Source: an uncultured Erythrobacter sp.
GTDB taxonomy: Bacteria; Pseudomonadota; Alphaproteobacteria; Sphingomonadales; Sphingomonadaceae
Reading direction: 5' to 3'
NCBI RefSeq assembly: GCF_947499705.1
Contig: NZ_CANMPJ010000002.1
Location: 186,001-250,000 of the forward strand
Length of the DNA: 64,000 nt
Part shown: positions 54,276 to 62,988 of the stretch, piece by piece
Position numbering within the stretch: the stretch's first letter is position 1
Layout of the letters: each line of letters starts with the position of its first letter
Position numbers and translations under genes: made by a program
The notes under the pieces: model-generated
What the model was told of the DNA's origin: nothing
What the model saw: the letters and a program-made list of their open reading frames with translations, nothing else
The model's database searches: none

Positions 54276-54330
54276 TTTCGTATATCCTTATTTCGTCAGG
54301 GAGCAGGCCAAAGCCCGTTCAACCATCGAA

Positions 54331-54534
54331 TCAAGACAGCCCGTAGGGCGCCCATTTCTTGACTGTGCGCGCATCAGGGTCGGAAGCGACCGAGGTGCCA
54401 CGGTTCTGGCGGATATACTTTGCATTGTGGCTGATCAGACGGTGACGCTTGCCAGCGACGCCGTGCTTGACCTTGCCGGTTGCGGTGATTTTGAAGCGCT
54501 TCTTCACACCGCTTTTGGTCTTAAGCTTGGGCAT
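54331..54534 (-). CDS. rpmI: Ribosomal protein L35
   Basis: A 67-residue L35: [20 protein letters not shown], ending in an [24 protein letters not shown] tail. The ATG at 54534 is set by AAGGAGA seven bases upstream; the in-frame start eight codons earlier overlaps that Shine-Dalgarno. Confidence 0.97.
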   Translation of the reverse strand: MPKLKTKSGVKKRFKITATGKVKHGVAGKRHRLISHNAKYIRQNRGTSVASDPDARTVKKWAPYGLS

Positions 54535-54787
54535 TTTCATCTCCTTGGTCAGAGACACGCTTGGCCAGCCCTGGCAGCCCTTTCAGCCAGGCCGGTCGCT
54601 TGATTCGTGTCGTTGAAGGATGCGCACTTAGCGAATTGGGGCGCGGATGCAAGTGATTCGGGTGCGTGGGAATCGCTTGCCTCTTAGTACGAGGCAGCAT
54701 TCCAGGCTGCGCATGCGACCGGCTGACGTTGACCATAGACGCGATCGTACGCGTCGAGCGCAAGCAATGAGAGAAAGACATCGCGAT

Positions 54788-55486
54788 TCATTGAATGGTC
54801 CCTACTGCAAAACTGTTCTGAGACAGAGAATTGGCGAGCTGATTTTCTGCGTCAATGTGCCTCAATGGATTTCCGTCTAGCATCTTGCCATAGTAGTCGG
54901 GCAGCCAACCTAACCGCTGCACAATTCCAATTGTCACCGGTTCACCAGTAAACTCGACACCGATACGCTTGAGGCTCGCACCCTCACCAAATGTTGCGGC
55001 GAGATCCTTTGGATCGACCCTTTCGACGCTGGTCGGGTCATCAAGATCAGCAAATGTAACGAGCATCGGATAGTCGCGCGGCCACAGATCACCAGCGCGG
55101 CTAGTGCGCATCAAGGCCCGCGCTCGCTCAGGACTGCCTGGCTGTCCGCCCGGCGCACGCCCTTCGATTCCCTTGAACGCATACCAGTTGCCTGCATCGA
55201 CGCTGCTTTCGCTCCGCAGCAATGCAAACAGCACTTGCCCATCCGGAAGATCGACCGCCACCGCCTCTCCGCGCATCTTGCCATTCACCCCGCGTCCCTC
55301 GGGCGCGATAAATGGGCTGTTACTTTCCGTAACTTTGACCTGGATCACGCTCGAGCCAGTAACGACACCGTCCGGCGTCTCGACTTCGACAATCAGACGA
55401 TAGTTGAATGTCTCGCCAATCTGGCTGTCGCAGCCTGCCAGCAGCAAGGCTGCAAACAATGCCAATAGACCCGAAATTGCGCGCAT
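54788..55486 (-). CDS. Lipoprotein of unknown function
   Basis: A 232-residue lipoprotein with lipobox LLAGC (Cys19) after MRAISGLLALFAALLLAG. The mature part is beta-rich (YRLIVEVETPDGVVTGSSVIQVKV) with RDYPMLVTFADLDDPTSVERVDPKDLAATFGEG and a C-terminal stretch naming no family I know. ATG 55486 chosen because it gives a canonical signal; upstream in-frame ATGs exist at 55501 and 55516. Confidence 0.7.
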   Translation of the reverse strand: MRAISGLLALFAALLLAGCDSQIGETFNYRLIVEVETPDGVVTGSSVIQVKVTESNSPFIAPEGRGVNGKMRGEAVAVDLPDGQVLFALLRSESSVDAGNWYAFKGIEGRAPGGQPGSPERARALMRTSRAGDLWPRDYPMLVTFADLDDPTSVERVDPKDLAATFGEGASLKRIGVEFTGEPVTIGIVQRLGWLPDYYGKMLDGNPLRHIDAENQLANSLSQNSFAVGTIQ

Positions 55487-55559
55487 GTTGGGGGGCCTCA
55501 TTCTAGCTACCCGCATCCAATCGCATGATTTGATTACGAAAGGGTCATCACCCTGTATC

Positions 55560-55642
55560 CGTCATCCCGGCGAAAGCCGGGATCTCGGGCAGTTGAGGTG
55601 TGCGCTCCGTGGCCCTGGACCCCAGCCTACGCTGGGGTGACG
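55560..55642. repeat. Dispersed palindromic repeat (RPE-like, about 83 bp)
   Basis: Outer ends CGTCATCCC and GGGGTGACG are near-complementary. Two perfect 8-bp hairpins are inside: ATCCCGGC-GAAA-GCCGGGAT (55564-55583) and ACCCCAGC-CTAC-GCTGGGGT (55619-55638). This CGTCATCCCGGCGAAAGCCGGGATC design is known as a repetitive element scattered in sphingomonad and other alphaproteobacterial genomes. It lies in the gap between hisN and the lipoprotein gene. Confidence 0.85.
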
Positions 55643-55667
55643 AGTAAGGGTGACTAGGGATCGCGCC

Positions 55668-56447
55668 TCACCCCATCGCCTCCAGCACGCTCTCCAACCG
55701 TGCGGGTTCGCCCAGCGCTAGCACTGTGCCGTCGCTGTTTGCATCCAGCGGGTTGCCCTGCCAGTCGCTCATCATGCCGCCTGCGCCTTCGACGATGGGG
55801 ACCAGCGCAGCGTAATCGTAGAGTTTCAGCCCAGCCTCGCACACGATGTCGAGATGCCCGCTCGCGAGCAGGCCGTAATTGTAGCAGTCCCCGCCCCAGA
55901 CCACGATTTGCGAGGTCTGCGCGGCCAGCGACATGAAGGCGCCCGCTGCTTCATCGGTGAAATATTGCGGCCCGGATGAAGCGATCGTTGCCTCGTTCAA
56001 TTCCTTGCAGGCTCGGGTCCGCACCGGCAGGCCGTTGAGCGTGGTGCCTTCGCCAATCGCCCCGACCCAGCGCTCTGCCGAAATCGGCTGGTCGATCACG
56101 CCCAGCACCGGCCAGCCGTCCTGCAACAGCGCGATCAGTGTGCCGAAGATCGGGCGGCCCGCCATAAAGCTGATCGTGCCGTCGATCGGATCGAGCACCC
56201 ATTGACGCCCCGCGCCTTCGTTGCGGGTCCCGTATTCCTCGCCGATGATCCCGTCATCGGAGCGCTCGCTTTCGAGGATTGCACGGATCGCGCTTTCCGC
56301 CGCGCGGTCCGCTTCGGTCACGGGAGAGGAATCGGCTTTTCGCTCCGAATTCCAGTCACCGCGAAACAGCGGACGGATCGCTTCTCCAGCGGCATCGGCG
56401 AGCCTGCCGGCCAGTGCAATATCGCGTCCAAGATCGACCCCGTTCAT
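55668..56447 (-). CDS. hisN: Histidinol-phosphatase (inositol monophosphatase family)
   Basis: A 259-residue IMPase-fold phosphatase. Metal ligands: Glu70-Glu71 (GEEYG), Asp86-Pro-Ile-Asp89-Gly-Thr, and a later Asp in AGLKLYDYAALVPIVEGAGG. This sequence type is the HisN that replaces HisB-phosphatase in alphaproteobacteria; a general inositol monophosphatase is the alternative. Confidence 0.85.
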   Translation of the reverse strand: MNGVDLGRDIALAGRLADAAGEAIRPLFRGDWNSERKADSSPVTEADRAAESAIRAILESERSDDGIIGEEYGTRNEGAGRQWVLDPIDGTISFMAGRPIFGTLIALLQDGWPVLGVIDQPISAERWVGAIGEGTTLNGLPVRTRACKELNEATIASSGPQYFTDEAAGAFMSLAAQTSQIVVWGGDCYNYGLLASGHLDIVCEAGLKLYDYAALVPIVEGAGGMMSDWQGNPLDANSDGTVLALGEPARLESVLEAMG

Positions 56448-56633
56448 AACTAAACCTCTGATTTTGCGCTTCGCCTCGACTTCGCCTATAGGGAAATCGT
56501 CGACACGCGAAAGTGACCGATGCGATATTCGCGAAATTTTGCGTGATCCGTATCACACACAACTTGCCGCTAATTATGGTAAGGCTGAAATATAGTTGCT
56601 GTCGCATAGCCACAAAACAGGGGTTGGGGAACA

Positions 56634-57608
56634 ATGCCAGAGCGTTCCGCTCTGAATACATCGCAGATTAGCGAACCACCCGGCATGGTGGCGCAATCGG
56701 GCGAGACCCGTTCGGGGATGCCGTTATCCCTGAACCGTGCGGCTGCCGATGATCTCGACCCGTGGATCGCGCGTATCGTGATCGCCAAGGTCGAAACCAC
56801 ACCGGACTTCAAACTGGATTGCGGGCTGTGCAATGACATCGCATTCGAGCGCTTGCTGGTCGGCGGGGAATGGACGGTAGAGACCGCCGATGGCCCGCGA
56901 CGCTTTGGCTCCGAACCGATCCTGCTTGGGCCGCATTCAAAGCACATGCCGGTCGTGTGCAGGGGCACCATGTCGACGCTGGGCGTAGGTTTCAGGCCTG
57001 GCGCGCTGCGCAAGCTTTTAGGCCGCGAGCTTCCCGAACTGGTTGATCGGGTGGAGCCTGGCGACCCGCTTGGCCTGCTGTCCGATGGCGGCGCGGCGCG
57101 GTACGCCAAAGATGCCAGCGCAGAGGAGTGGGCCAGCCTCGTTGAAGAGCGCGTGCGTGCCTTTGTCGAGCGGGTACAGCCCGACCCGCCGGAGCCACTC
57201 AGCTCAGCGTTCGAATATGCCAGTTTCGCCAACCCCAACATCGCGCCGGGGGAATTTGCCGAATCTCACGGCGTCAGCCTCCGGACGCTGGAGCGCACGG
57301 TGCGCCGCGATTTCGGCCTACCGCCGCGTACGGTGCTGCGGCGCGCGCGGGCGCTTGATCTCGCCGCGCAATTGCTTGGCATTTCTGACGAGACTGAGGA
57401 GCAGGAATTTCTGCTGCGCTATTTCGACCAATCGCACGTCATCCGCGAGTTTCAGGCGTTCTTCGGCGTGACACCGCAGGCGTTCCGCAAATCGCCCAAG
57501 CTGCTGCTGACGATCAATCTTGAAACACGTGCAGCGCGCCGGCTTGAAGAGCTGGACCGGCTGCGTCCGGGTGAAAAACGCCCGTGGCATGGCGGCGACG
57601 CGGACTAA
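56634..57608 (+). CDS. AraC-family transcriptional regulator (paralogue 3)
   Basis: A 324-residue regulator with C-terminal HTH: EFAESHGVSLRTLERTVRRDFGLPPRTVLRRARALDLAAQLL, then FDQSHVIREFQAFFGVTPQAFRKSPKLLLTI. The N-terminal part (GLCNDIAFERLLVGGEWTVETADGPRRFGSEPILLGP) differs from the two paralogues at 52-54 kb but has the same layout. Divergent from hisN. Confidence 0.9.
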   Translation: MPERSALNTSQISEPPGMVAQSGETRSGMPLSLNRAAADDLDPWIARIVIAKVETTPDFKLDCGLCNDIAFERLLVGGEWTVETADGPRRFGSEPILLGPHSKHMPVVCRGTMSTLGVGFRPGALRKLLGRELPELVDRVEPGDPLGLLSDGGAARYAKDASAEEWASLVEERVRAFVERVQPDPPEPLSSAFEYASFANPNIAPGEFAESHGVSLRTLERTVRRDFGLPPRTVLRRARALDLAAQLLGISDETEEQEFLLRYFDQSHVIREFQAFFGVTPQAFRKSPKLLLTINLETRAARRLEELDRLRPGEKRPWHGGDAD

Positions 57609-57612
57609 GACG

Positions 57613-57978
57613 CTACTTCTCGGCCCAATACTCATACGCCAATTGCTGATGCAGGCTGACATAGGCCCGTGCTTCGCTGCCTTCCCATTCGAGCGGCCAT
57701 TCACCGGGCAGGTCCTCGCTCAAATGCGAGCGTGACACGAACCAGCCCTGGCCCGGCAACCCATCCGATTGCCGCACAACCAAAACTGCAAGTCCCGGTT
57801 CGCCCGCGCCGCGCCCTTCTTCATCGAGGGCATCGAGCACACTGCAAAGCTGCCGCATCAGGGGACGCGTGAAGCGATGGCCGAGCAAGCCAAGCATTTG
57901 CGAATAGGTCAGCGCACCGCGAGCGCGCGCTACGCCGATGAGGATTTCCTTGACCTCATCCGGGTCAAACACACTCAA
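57613..57978 (-). CDS. Hypothetical protein coupled to prs
   Basis: A 121-residue soluble protein with [44 protein letters not shown], a winged-helix-like segment, and [30 protein letters not shown]. Its start overlaps the prs stop by four bases, so both are co-translated. It resembles small uncharacterised sphingomonad proteins found behind prs; function unknown. Confidence 0.75.
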   Translation of the reverse strand: MSVFDPDEVKEILIGVARARGALTYSQMLGLLGHRFTRPLMRQLCSVLDALDEEGRGAGEPGLAVLVVRQSDGLPGQGWFVSRSHLSEDLPGEWPLEWEGSEARAYVSLHQQLAYEYWAEK

Positions 57979-58910
57979 TCAAACAGGCTGGAAACCGAAC
58001 TTTCATCGGCGATCCGGCGGATCGCCTCACCGACCAGCGGAGCCATGGTGAGTATCCGGATACGGTCGGAAGCTTCCGCCGCTTCGGTCGGGCGGATCGA
58101 ATCCGAAATCACCAGCTCCTTGAGCTGCGACCCGTCGATCCGCGCGACTGCGCCGCCCGATAGCACGCCGTGCGTGATATAGGCTGCGACCGACTTCGCG
58201 CCATTGGCGAGCAGCGCATCGGCTGCGTTGCATAGTGTGCCGCCGGAATCGACGATGTCGTCGATCATCACGCAGTGCCGCCCTTCGACTTCACCGATAA
58301 TGTTCATGACTTCGCTTTCGCCGGGACGATCGCGGCGCTTGTCGACGATGGCCAGCGGTGCGTTGTCGAGCCGCTTGGCCAGAGCGCGGGCACGGACCAC
58401 ACCGCCAACATCAGGCGAGACGACCATCAGGTCCTGATCGCCGTAGCGCGCCTGAATATCCGCAGCCATCACAGGCGCGGCGTAAAGATTATCCGTCGGG
58501 ATATCGAAGAACCCCTGAATCTGCCCCGCATGCAGATCAACCGCGAGCACCCGGTCTGCCCCGGCTTCGGTGATCAGGTTCGCCACCAGCTTGGCAGAGA
58601 TCGGCGTGCGCGGTCCAGGCTTCCGATCCTGCCGCGCATAGCCGAAATATGGCACCACAGCCGTGATCCGCTTGGCCGAAGCGCGGCGCAGCGCGTCGAT
58701 GCAGATCAGCAATTCCATCAGATTGTCATTGGCCGGAAAGCCAGTCGGCTGGACCAGAAATACGTCCTCGCCGCGCACATTTTCATGGATCTCGACGAAC
58801 ACTTCCTCGTCGGCGAAGCGGCGGACGCTAGCGTCGGTCAGCGGGATTTCAAGATAGGCCGCTATGGCCCGCGCAAGCGGCAAGTTCGAATTGCCGGACA
58901 TGATCTTCAT
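57975..58910 (-). CDS. prs: Ribose-phosphate pyrophosphokinase
   Basis: A 311-residue PRPP synthase. ATP/metal loop [26 protein letters not shown], the class I signature [40 protein letters not shown] and the PRPP loop [19 protein letters not shown]. Makes PRPP for nucleotides, histidine and tryptophan. Confidence 0.97.
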   Translation of the reverse strand: MKIMSGNSNLPLARAIAAYLEIPLTDASVRRFADEEVFVEIHENVRGEDVFLVQPTGFPANDNLMELLICIDALRRASAKRITAVVPYFGYARQDRKPGPRTPISAKLVANLITEAGADRVLAVDLHAGQIQGFFDIPTDNLYAAPVMAADIQARYGDQDLMVVSPDVGGVVRARALAKRLDNAPLAIVDKRRDRPGESEVMNIIGEVEGRHCVMIDDIVDSGGTLCNAADALLANGAKSVAAYITHGVLSGGAVARIDGSQLKELVISDSIRPTEAAEASDRIRILTMAPLVGEAIRRIADESSVSSLFD

Positions 58911-59019
58911 GGTTGCGAATCCCCGCTTTTCGTTTCGTTGACTCGCCTAGCCGACAGTCATGGAAACGCAACAGAGCGGGACGGGGTTGTCGTCAGGTGG
59001 TTGGTCGCAGATCTCGCGT

Positions 59020-59700
59020 TCAGTCGTCATAGACGAAGATCACCTGGTCGGCATCCTCGACGCGAACCCAGACCTGATAGTAGCCCAGCTCATTCTCGCC
59101 GCGCTTGTTGGCAATCGGGCGCGGTGTACCCAGGCGCGAATCGATCCACTGCAGGCGGACCTCGCCATCGACCACAATCCGCCGCCCGCCGAGCCGCTGC
59201 ATCATCGTGAACATGTTGAGGTCCGAAATGCCTTTTGTGCGGCACCCTTTAACAGTGATCTGCCCATCGATCACCTCGTTCGCCCCGCAAACTCGGGCGC
59301 GCCGGAGCAGCGCGCGCAAGGCATCGGGCTCGAACGCGATCGTGAGCGTTCCAAGCTTCGCGTAGTCATGCCGCGAGTTGATGAAGAACAGCTCCTCAAG
59401 CTCGCCATGCAGGCTGCGGCCACCGCCACGAATGTCGAGCAGGAAACGCCCCGGCTGCGATCGTCCTTCGCCCGCCTCGAATGCCAGGATTGTCGCTTCG
59501 GCCGGAGTGATACAGCCGTTCTCGCAATCGGGCAGCGAAGGGCGAATAGCGTCCAGCTCTGCGTCCACCTCAACCAGGCTTGCGATCTGCTGTTGGGCCT
59601 GCGGCTGCGCAGACAGCGCGCACGCAGACAAGAGCAAGAGTGAAGCAAAAGACGCGCGCAGCACGCTCAATCCCCCGGAGCACTGAAGGCTGATTGACAT
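59020..59700 (-). CDS. Secreted hypothetical protein
   Basis: A 226-residue exported protein with a signal peptide reading LRASFASLLLLSACALSAQPQ (lipobox-like LLSAC, so possibly a lipoprotein). Mature part has PDCENGCITPAEATILAFEAGEGR and LFFINSRHDYAKLGTLTIAF, RVCGANEVIDGQITVKGCRTKGIS. Family not identified. Precedes the HEAT-like gene with a 50-base gap on the same strand. Confidence 0.65.
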   Translation of the reverse strand: MSISLQCSGGLSVLRASFASLLLLSACALSAQPQAQQQIASLVEVDAELDAIRPSLPDCENGCITPAEATILAFEAGEGRSQPGRFLLDIRGGGRSLHGELEELFFINSRHDYAKLGTLTIAFEPDALRALLRRARVCGANEVIDGQITVKGCRTKGISDLNMFTMMQRLGGRRIVVDGEVRLQWIDSRLGTPRPIANKRGENELGYYQVWVRVEDADQVIFVYDD

Positions 59701-59750
59701 AGTTCAGACTTTCCTTTGCGCCGTCCAATGAACGCGCGATGAGCAGGAAG

Positions 59751-60272
59751 TCACAAACGCTTGAGCAGTTTACCGGCCCGCTTCGCGACCGACTTCCGCG
59801 TGTCGTTGGCATGGCGTTCAAGTTGAGGCTTGAGCCACTGCCGCAGATCGGCATCGTCTGCGGACCAATCGGTCAATGTCGCCATCGTCATGTTGAGCAC
59901 GATCCAGTCGCTGTTTTCGGCCAGATTGCGCTTCATGATCGCGAGCGCCCCCTGCTTTTGCTGTGCGGACATGTCTGGCTCGATCCGCTCGAACAATTGC
60001 GCAAGCGTCCACTGCGCCGATGCCTGATCCAGCGCGCCAATCTCGCTAATGAAGCGGTCGAGATAGGCCATGATCAGATCGCGCCGCTCTGGTTCAATCC
60101 GCTTCATCGCGCTGGATACACGCAGGCGGACGACTTCATCTTCGCTTTTGTAGCACTCGAAAAGCTCGTCGAAACGATCCGGATCGGCGAGGACGAGTGC
60201 GACAACTTCCTCGGTCCGCCCCAATGAGTTGGGGTGACCGCCGGTGAGCATGGCTTCGAACGTTTCGGACAT
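59751..60272 (-). CDS. HEAT-like helical hypothetical protein
   Basis: A 173-residue, all-helical acidic protein: GRTEEVVALVLADPDRFDELFECYKSEDEVVRLRVSSAMKRI, with repeat-like helix pairs and C-terminal NDTRKSVAKRAGKLLKRL. Resembles HEAT/adaptor-type folds and small sphingomonad proteins; function unknown. Confidence 0.7.
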   Translation of the reverse strand: MSETFEAMLTGGHPNSLGRTEEVVALVLADPDRFDELFECYKSEDEVVRLRVSSAMKRIEPERRDLIMAYLDRFISEIGALDQASAQWTLAQLFERIEPDMSAQQKQGALAIMKRNLAENSDWIVLNMTMATLTDWSADDADLRQWLKPQLERHANDTRKSVAKRAGKLLKRL

Positions 60273-60605
60273 TCACGGCCTCCAAGGCGAGCGGTCCATT
60301 ACCCTGAGGAGAACCGATTTTCCTACTCGCGATGATTCTGCAATCGAAAGGCAATGAAACCGCTGGGCGCACACAAATCAAGTTGGACAAGTGTCAACTT
60401 CGCTTCAAGCGTGATTTCTGCTGTAAAGTCAGCAGGTAAGGGCAACGCAGGCTGCCTGACAGGGTGTCAACTATGTCAACTTTGCCCGCCGCCGAGCGCA
60501 AATCGCAAGCTAGCCGATCCAGTGCTCGCCTTTGATCCATCACGCATTCTTGTTTCGCGTGCGAGGACCGTCGCGCTGAACTGTCCGCTCGCGCAGTACA
60601 GCAGG
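60273..60605. other. Intergenic region with repeats and a glpX 3' remnant
   Basis: A 333-base stretch without a credible gene. It contains three TGTCAACT copies (60392-60399, 60465-60472, 60474-60481), an AAGTTG-N9-CAACTT inverted repeat (60380-60400) and, at 60510-60539, a degenerate second copy of the last ten glpX codons. The pattern suggests a scar of integration or recombination. Confidence 0.6.
60510..60539 (-). repeat. Decayed copy of the glpX 3' end
   Basis: On the minus strand it reads WIKGEHWIG followed by TAG. The genuine glpX end at 60606-60635 reads WIKGEHRIG and TAA. About 23 of 30 bases match. The codon before the copy is TGA in the same frame, so it is not an alternative exon. 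Confidence 0.7.
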
Positions 60606-61622
60606 TTATCCGATGCGGTGCTCACCTTTGATCCAGCGCACGGTGCCCGACGAAGCCCGCATAACCACGCTTTCGGTGGTCATCACGGTTTCGCCGGTGT
60701 GCATGCGGCGCTTCTTCACGCCATCGAGCAGCGAGCCTTCGGTCACGCCGGTTGCCGCAAAAATGCAGTCGCCGCTGGCGAGGTCTTCCAGTTTGTAGAT
60801 GCGGTTCAGATCGGTGATACCCCACTTCTTTGCGCGGGCCTTTTCATCGTCGTTGCGGAACACGAGCCGTCCGTTGAACTGCCCGCCGACACAGCGCAGG
60901 GCAGCCGCCGCAAGCACACCTTCTGGCGCGCCGCCCTGGCCCATATACATGTCGATAGTGGTGTCTTCATCGGTCACAGCGATTACGCCGGCCACGTCGC
61001 CGTCACCGATCAAGACAACGCCGCACCCGATCGAGCGCAATTCAGCGATCAGATCGGCATGGCGCGGACGGTCGAGCACGCAGATGATGATCTCGGACGG
61101 CTTCACGCCCTTGGCCTTGGCGACCGATTCGACATTCTCTGTCGGGCTTTTGGCGAGATCGATGACGCCTTCAGGATAGCCCGGTCCGACAGCGAGCTTG
61201 TCCATATAGACGTCGGGCGCGTTAAGCAGGCAGCCTTCTTCCGCCGCCGCCAGAACCGCCAGCGCGTTCGGGCCAGCCTTGGCGGTAATGGTGGTGCCTT
61301 CGAGCGGGTCGAGCGCGATGTCGATCTTGGGCCCTTTGCCCATTCCGACCTTCTCACCAATGAACAGCATTGGCGCTTCGTCGCGCTCGCCTTCGCCGAT
61401 CACCACTGTGCCATCCATGTAGAGGTTGTCGAAAGCACGGCGCATCGCTTCCACGGCTGCGGCATCGGCGGCTTTCTCATCACCGCGTCCGATCAACTGC
61501 GCGGCGGCGACAGCGGCTGCTTCGGTTACACGGACCATCTCCAGCACCAACACGCGCTGAATTGCATTTTCAGTGTCCGGCTCTTTCGCCGCCAGAACGT
61601 CTGTGCCATCAGGATTATTCAT
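60606..61622 (-). CDS. glpX: Class II fructose-1,6-bisphosphatase
   Basis: A 338-residue GlpX. Metal/phosphate motifs: GEGERDEAPMLFIGEKVG, DIALDPLEGTTITAKAGPNA and RPRHADLIAELRSIG, ending in VRWIKGEHRIG. Gluconeogenic hydrolysis of fructose-1,6-bisphosphate. ATG 61622 begins MNNPDGTDVLAAKEPDTENA; the longer frame overlaps the opposite-strand gene. Common neighbour of hom in sphingomonads. Confidence 0.95.
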   Translation of the reverse strand: MNNPDGTDVLAAKEPDTENAIQRVLVLEMVRVTEAAAVAAAQLIGRGDEKAADAAAVEAMRRAFDNLYMDGTVVIGEGERDEAPMLFIGEKVGMGKGPKIDIALDPLEGTTITAKAGPNALAVLAAAEEGCLLNAPDVYMDKLAVGPGYPEGVIDLAKSPTENVESVAKAKGVKPSEIIICVLDRPRHADLIAELRSIGCGVVLIGDGDVAGVIAVTDEDTTIDMYMGQGGAPEGVLAAAALRCVGGQFNGRLVFRNDDEKARAKKWGITDLNRIYKLEDLASGDCIFAATGVTEGSLLDGVKKRRMHTGETVMTTESVVMRASSGTVRWIKGEHRIG

Positions 61623-61683
61623 GCGAAATTCAGCCTCCGAACGCATTGGTTTGTGCCCCGCGCTTACGCCTAAGGAGACGCGC

Positions 61684-62334
61684 TTGTCGAGCAATGCCGC
61701 GTCTTCCCTGTGCACTTTGGCCATCAGCGCGAGCGTGGCCATTGCGGGGCTCTTGGGTGCCGCTCCCCTGAGCGCGCAGGATGACGCTGGCGTGACACAG
61801 GCGGAAGAAGCCGAGGCGGATGGCGATCCTGCCGAAGAACGGCCAGCCGAACGCCCGGAACCGATCAACATCCTCATCACTGTGCCGCGCGGCGACGTGA
61901 ACGAAGCGCAGGTGCAGGCATGCGAAGACGATGCCGATGCTGGGACGATCAGCGGCGATATCGTGGTGTGCCGCAGGATCGGCGAGAGCGGTGAGAACTA
62001 CTACAGCGGGAGCCGCTCCGAAGCGCAGAAGCGCTACGCGCGCGAAACCGCGTTCGAAGGCGATCCCCAAGCCCCCGATGTCGCCGGTGGCGGAATCTTT
62101 CGCGGCCCGGCGACCGTTTCCGGTCAGTGCCTGATCCCGCCCTGCCCACCGCCGCCAGCTTTGCTGATCGACGTCGAGGCTCTGCCGGAAGCTCCTAAAG
62201 GATCGGATGCAGACCGGATTGCGCGCGGGCTGCCTCCGCTGGGTCAGGATGAAAATCTGACCGAGGATGAGATCCGCAAACGCCGCGAAGCGCTGGGACT
62301 TCCTCCGCCTCGCTTCGAGCAAGACCCGAAGTAA
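61684..62334 (+). CDS. Secreted sphingomonad protein, tandem paralogue A
   Basis: A 216-residue exported protein read from TTG 61684, which has a perfect AAGGAGA Shine-Dalgarno seven bases upstream and yields a normal signal peptide (LCTLAISASVAIAGLLGAAPLSA). Acidic linker, then CEDDADAGTISGDIVVCRRIG, a GIFRGPATVSGQCLIPPCPPPPAL segment and LIDVEALPEAPKGSDADRIARGLPPLG. The four cysteines may form disulfides. An ATG at 61621 is possible but would overlap glpX. No known function. Confidence 0.75.
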   Translation: MSSNAASSLCTLAISASVAIAGLLGAAPLSAQDDAGVTQAEEAEADGDPAEERPAERPEPINILITVPRGDVNEAQVQACEDDADAGTISGDIVVCRRIGESGENYYSGSRSEAQKRYARETAFEGDPQAPDVAGGGIFRGPATVSGQCLIPPCPPPPALLIDVEALPEAPKGSDADRIARGLPPLGQDENLTEDEIRKRREALGLPPPRFEQDPK

Positions 62335-62337
62335 GAG

Positions 62338-62985
62338 TTGAACGGGGCGCTCAACTTCCTGCGGCGATCCAGCATTTGCTGGATCGCGGTGACACTCGCC
62401 ACACTCATTTTTGCCCCGGTTGCCGATCCGGCATCAGCGCAGGAGAGCGACAATTCGTCGCCGCCTGCAGAAGATCCTGCGGCGCTTGAACCCGATGAAG
62501 GTCGGCTGGTCATCGACACTTCCGATGCGCTTGAGCAGCGCGAGCGCGATCCGGTGGTTTCGGAACGATGCGAGGACCAGGCTGATGTTGCGCGGATCGC
62601 AGGCGAGATCATCGTTTGCCGCGATCTGGACCGGGCAACCGACGGCTCTTGGGACAAGGCGGATTGGGAACGTCGCTACGCTGAAGCGACACAGGGCCCG
62701 AAGCCCGTGCACGTAGACGGCAGCGGTTTGCAGTTCCCGGGCGAAGGCTCGCTTGCGACGATCACATTCACGGTCAGAGGTGTTTGCGCTGTCCCGCCAT
62801 GCGCTCCGCCTCCGGCACTCTTGATCGACGTTGGCGCGCTGCCCGAAGCGCCGCCCGGTTCGGATGCGGACCGGATTGCGCGTGGACTGCCGCCGCTCGG
62901 CAAAGATCCGAACGAAGAGGAGCTACGCAGGCGGCGCGAGGATTTGGGCCTTCCTCCGCCCGGCTTCACGGTCGACGACGAATAG
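62338..62985 (+). CDS. Secreted sphingomonad protein, tandem paralogue B
   Basis: A 215-residue exported protein starting at TTG 62338, three bases after paralogue A. Signal peptide ends near ADPASAQ. It repeats the A pattern: CEDQADVARIAGEIIVCRDL, CAVPPCAPPPALLIDVGALPEAPPG and GSDADRIARGLPPLGKD. Clear tandem duplication of A with divergence in the central part. Function unknown. Confidence 0.75.
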   Translation: MNGALNFLRRSSICWIAVTLATLIFAPVADPASAQESDNSSPPAEDPAALEPDEGRLVIDTSDALEQRERDPVVSERCEDQADVARIAGEIIVCRDLDRATDGSWDKADWERRYAEATQGPKPVHVDGSGLQFPGEGSLATITFTVRGVCAVPPCAPPPALLIDVGALPEAPPGSDADRIARGLPPLGKDPNEEELRRRREDLGLPPPGFTVDDE

Positions 62986-62988
62986 GGA

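Noticed and set aside
60354..61673. Long plus-strand ORF of 439 codons
   Set aside because: Antisense shadow of glpX; its sequence is histidine/arginine-rich with no family resemblance, while the minus strand has all GlpX motifs.
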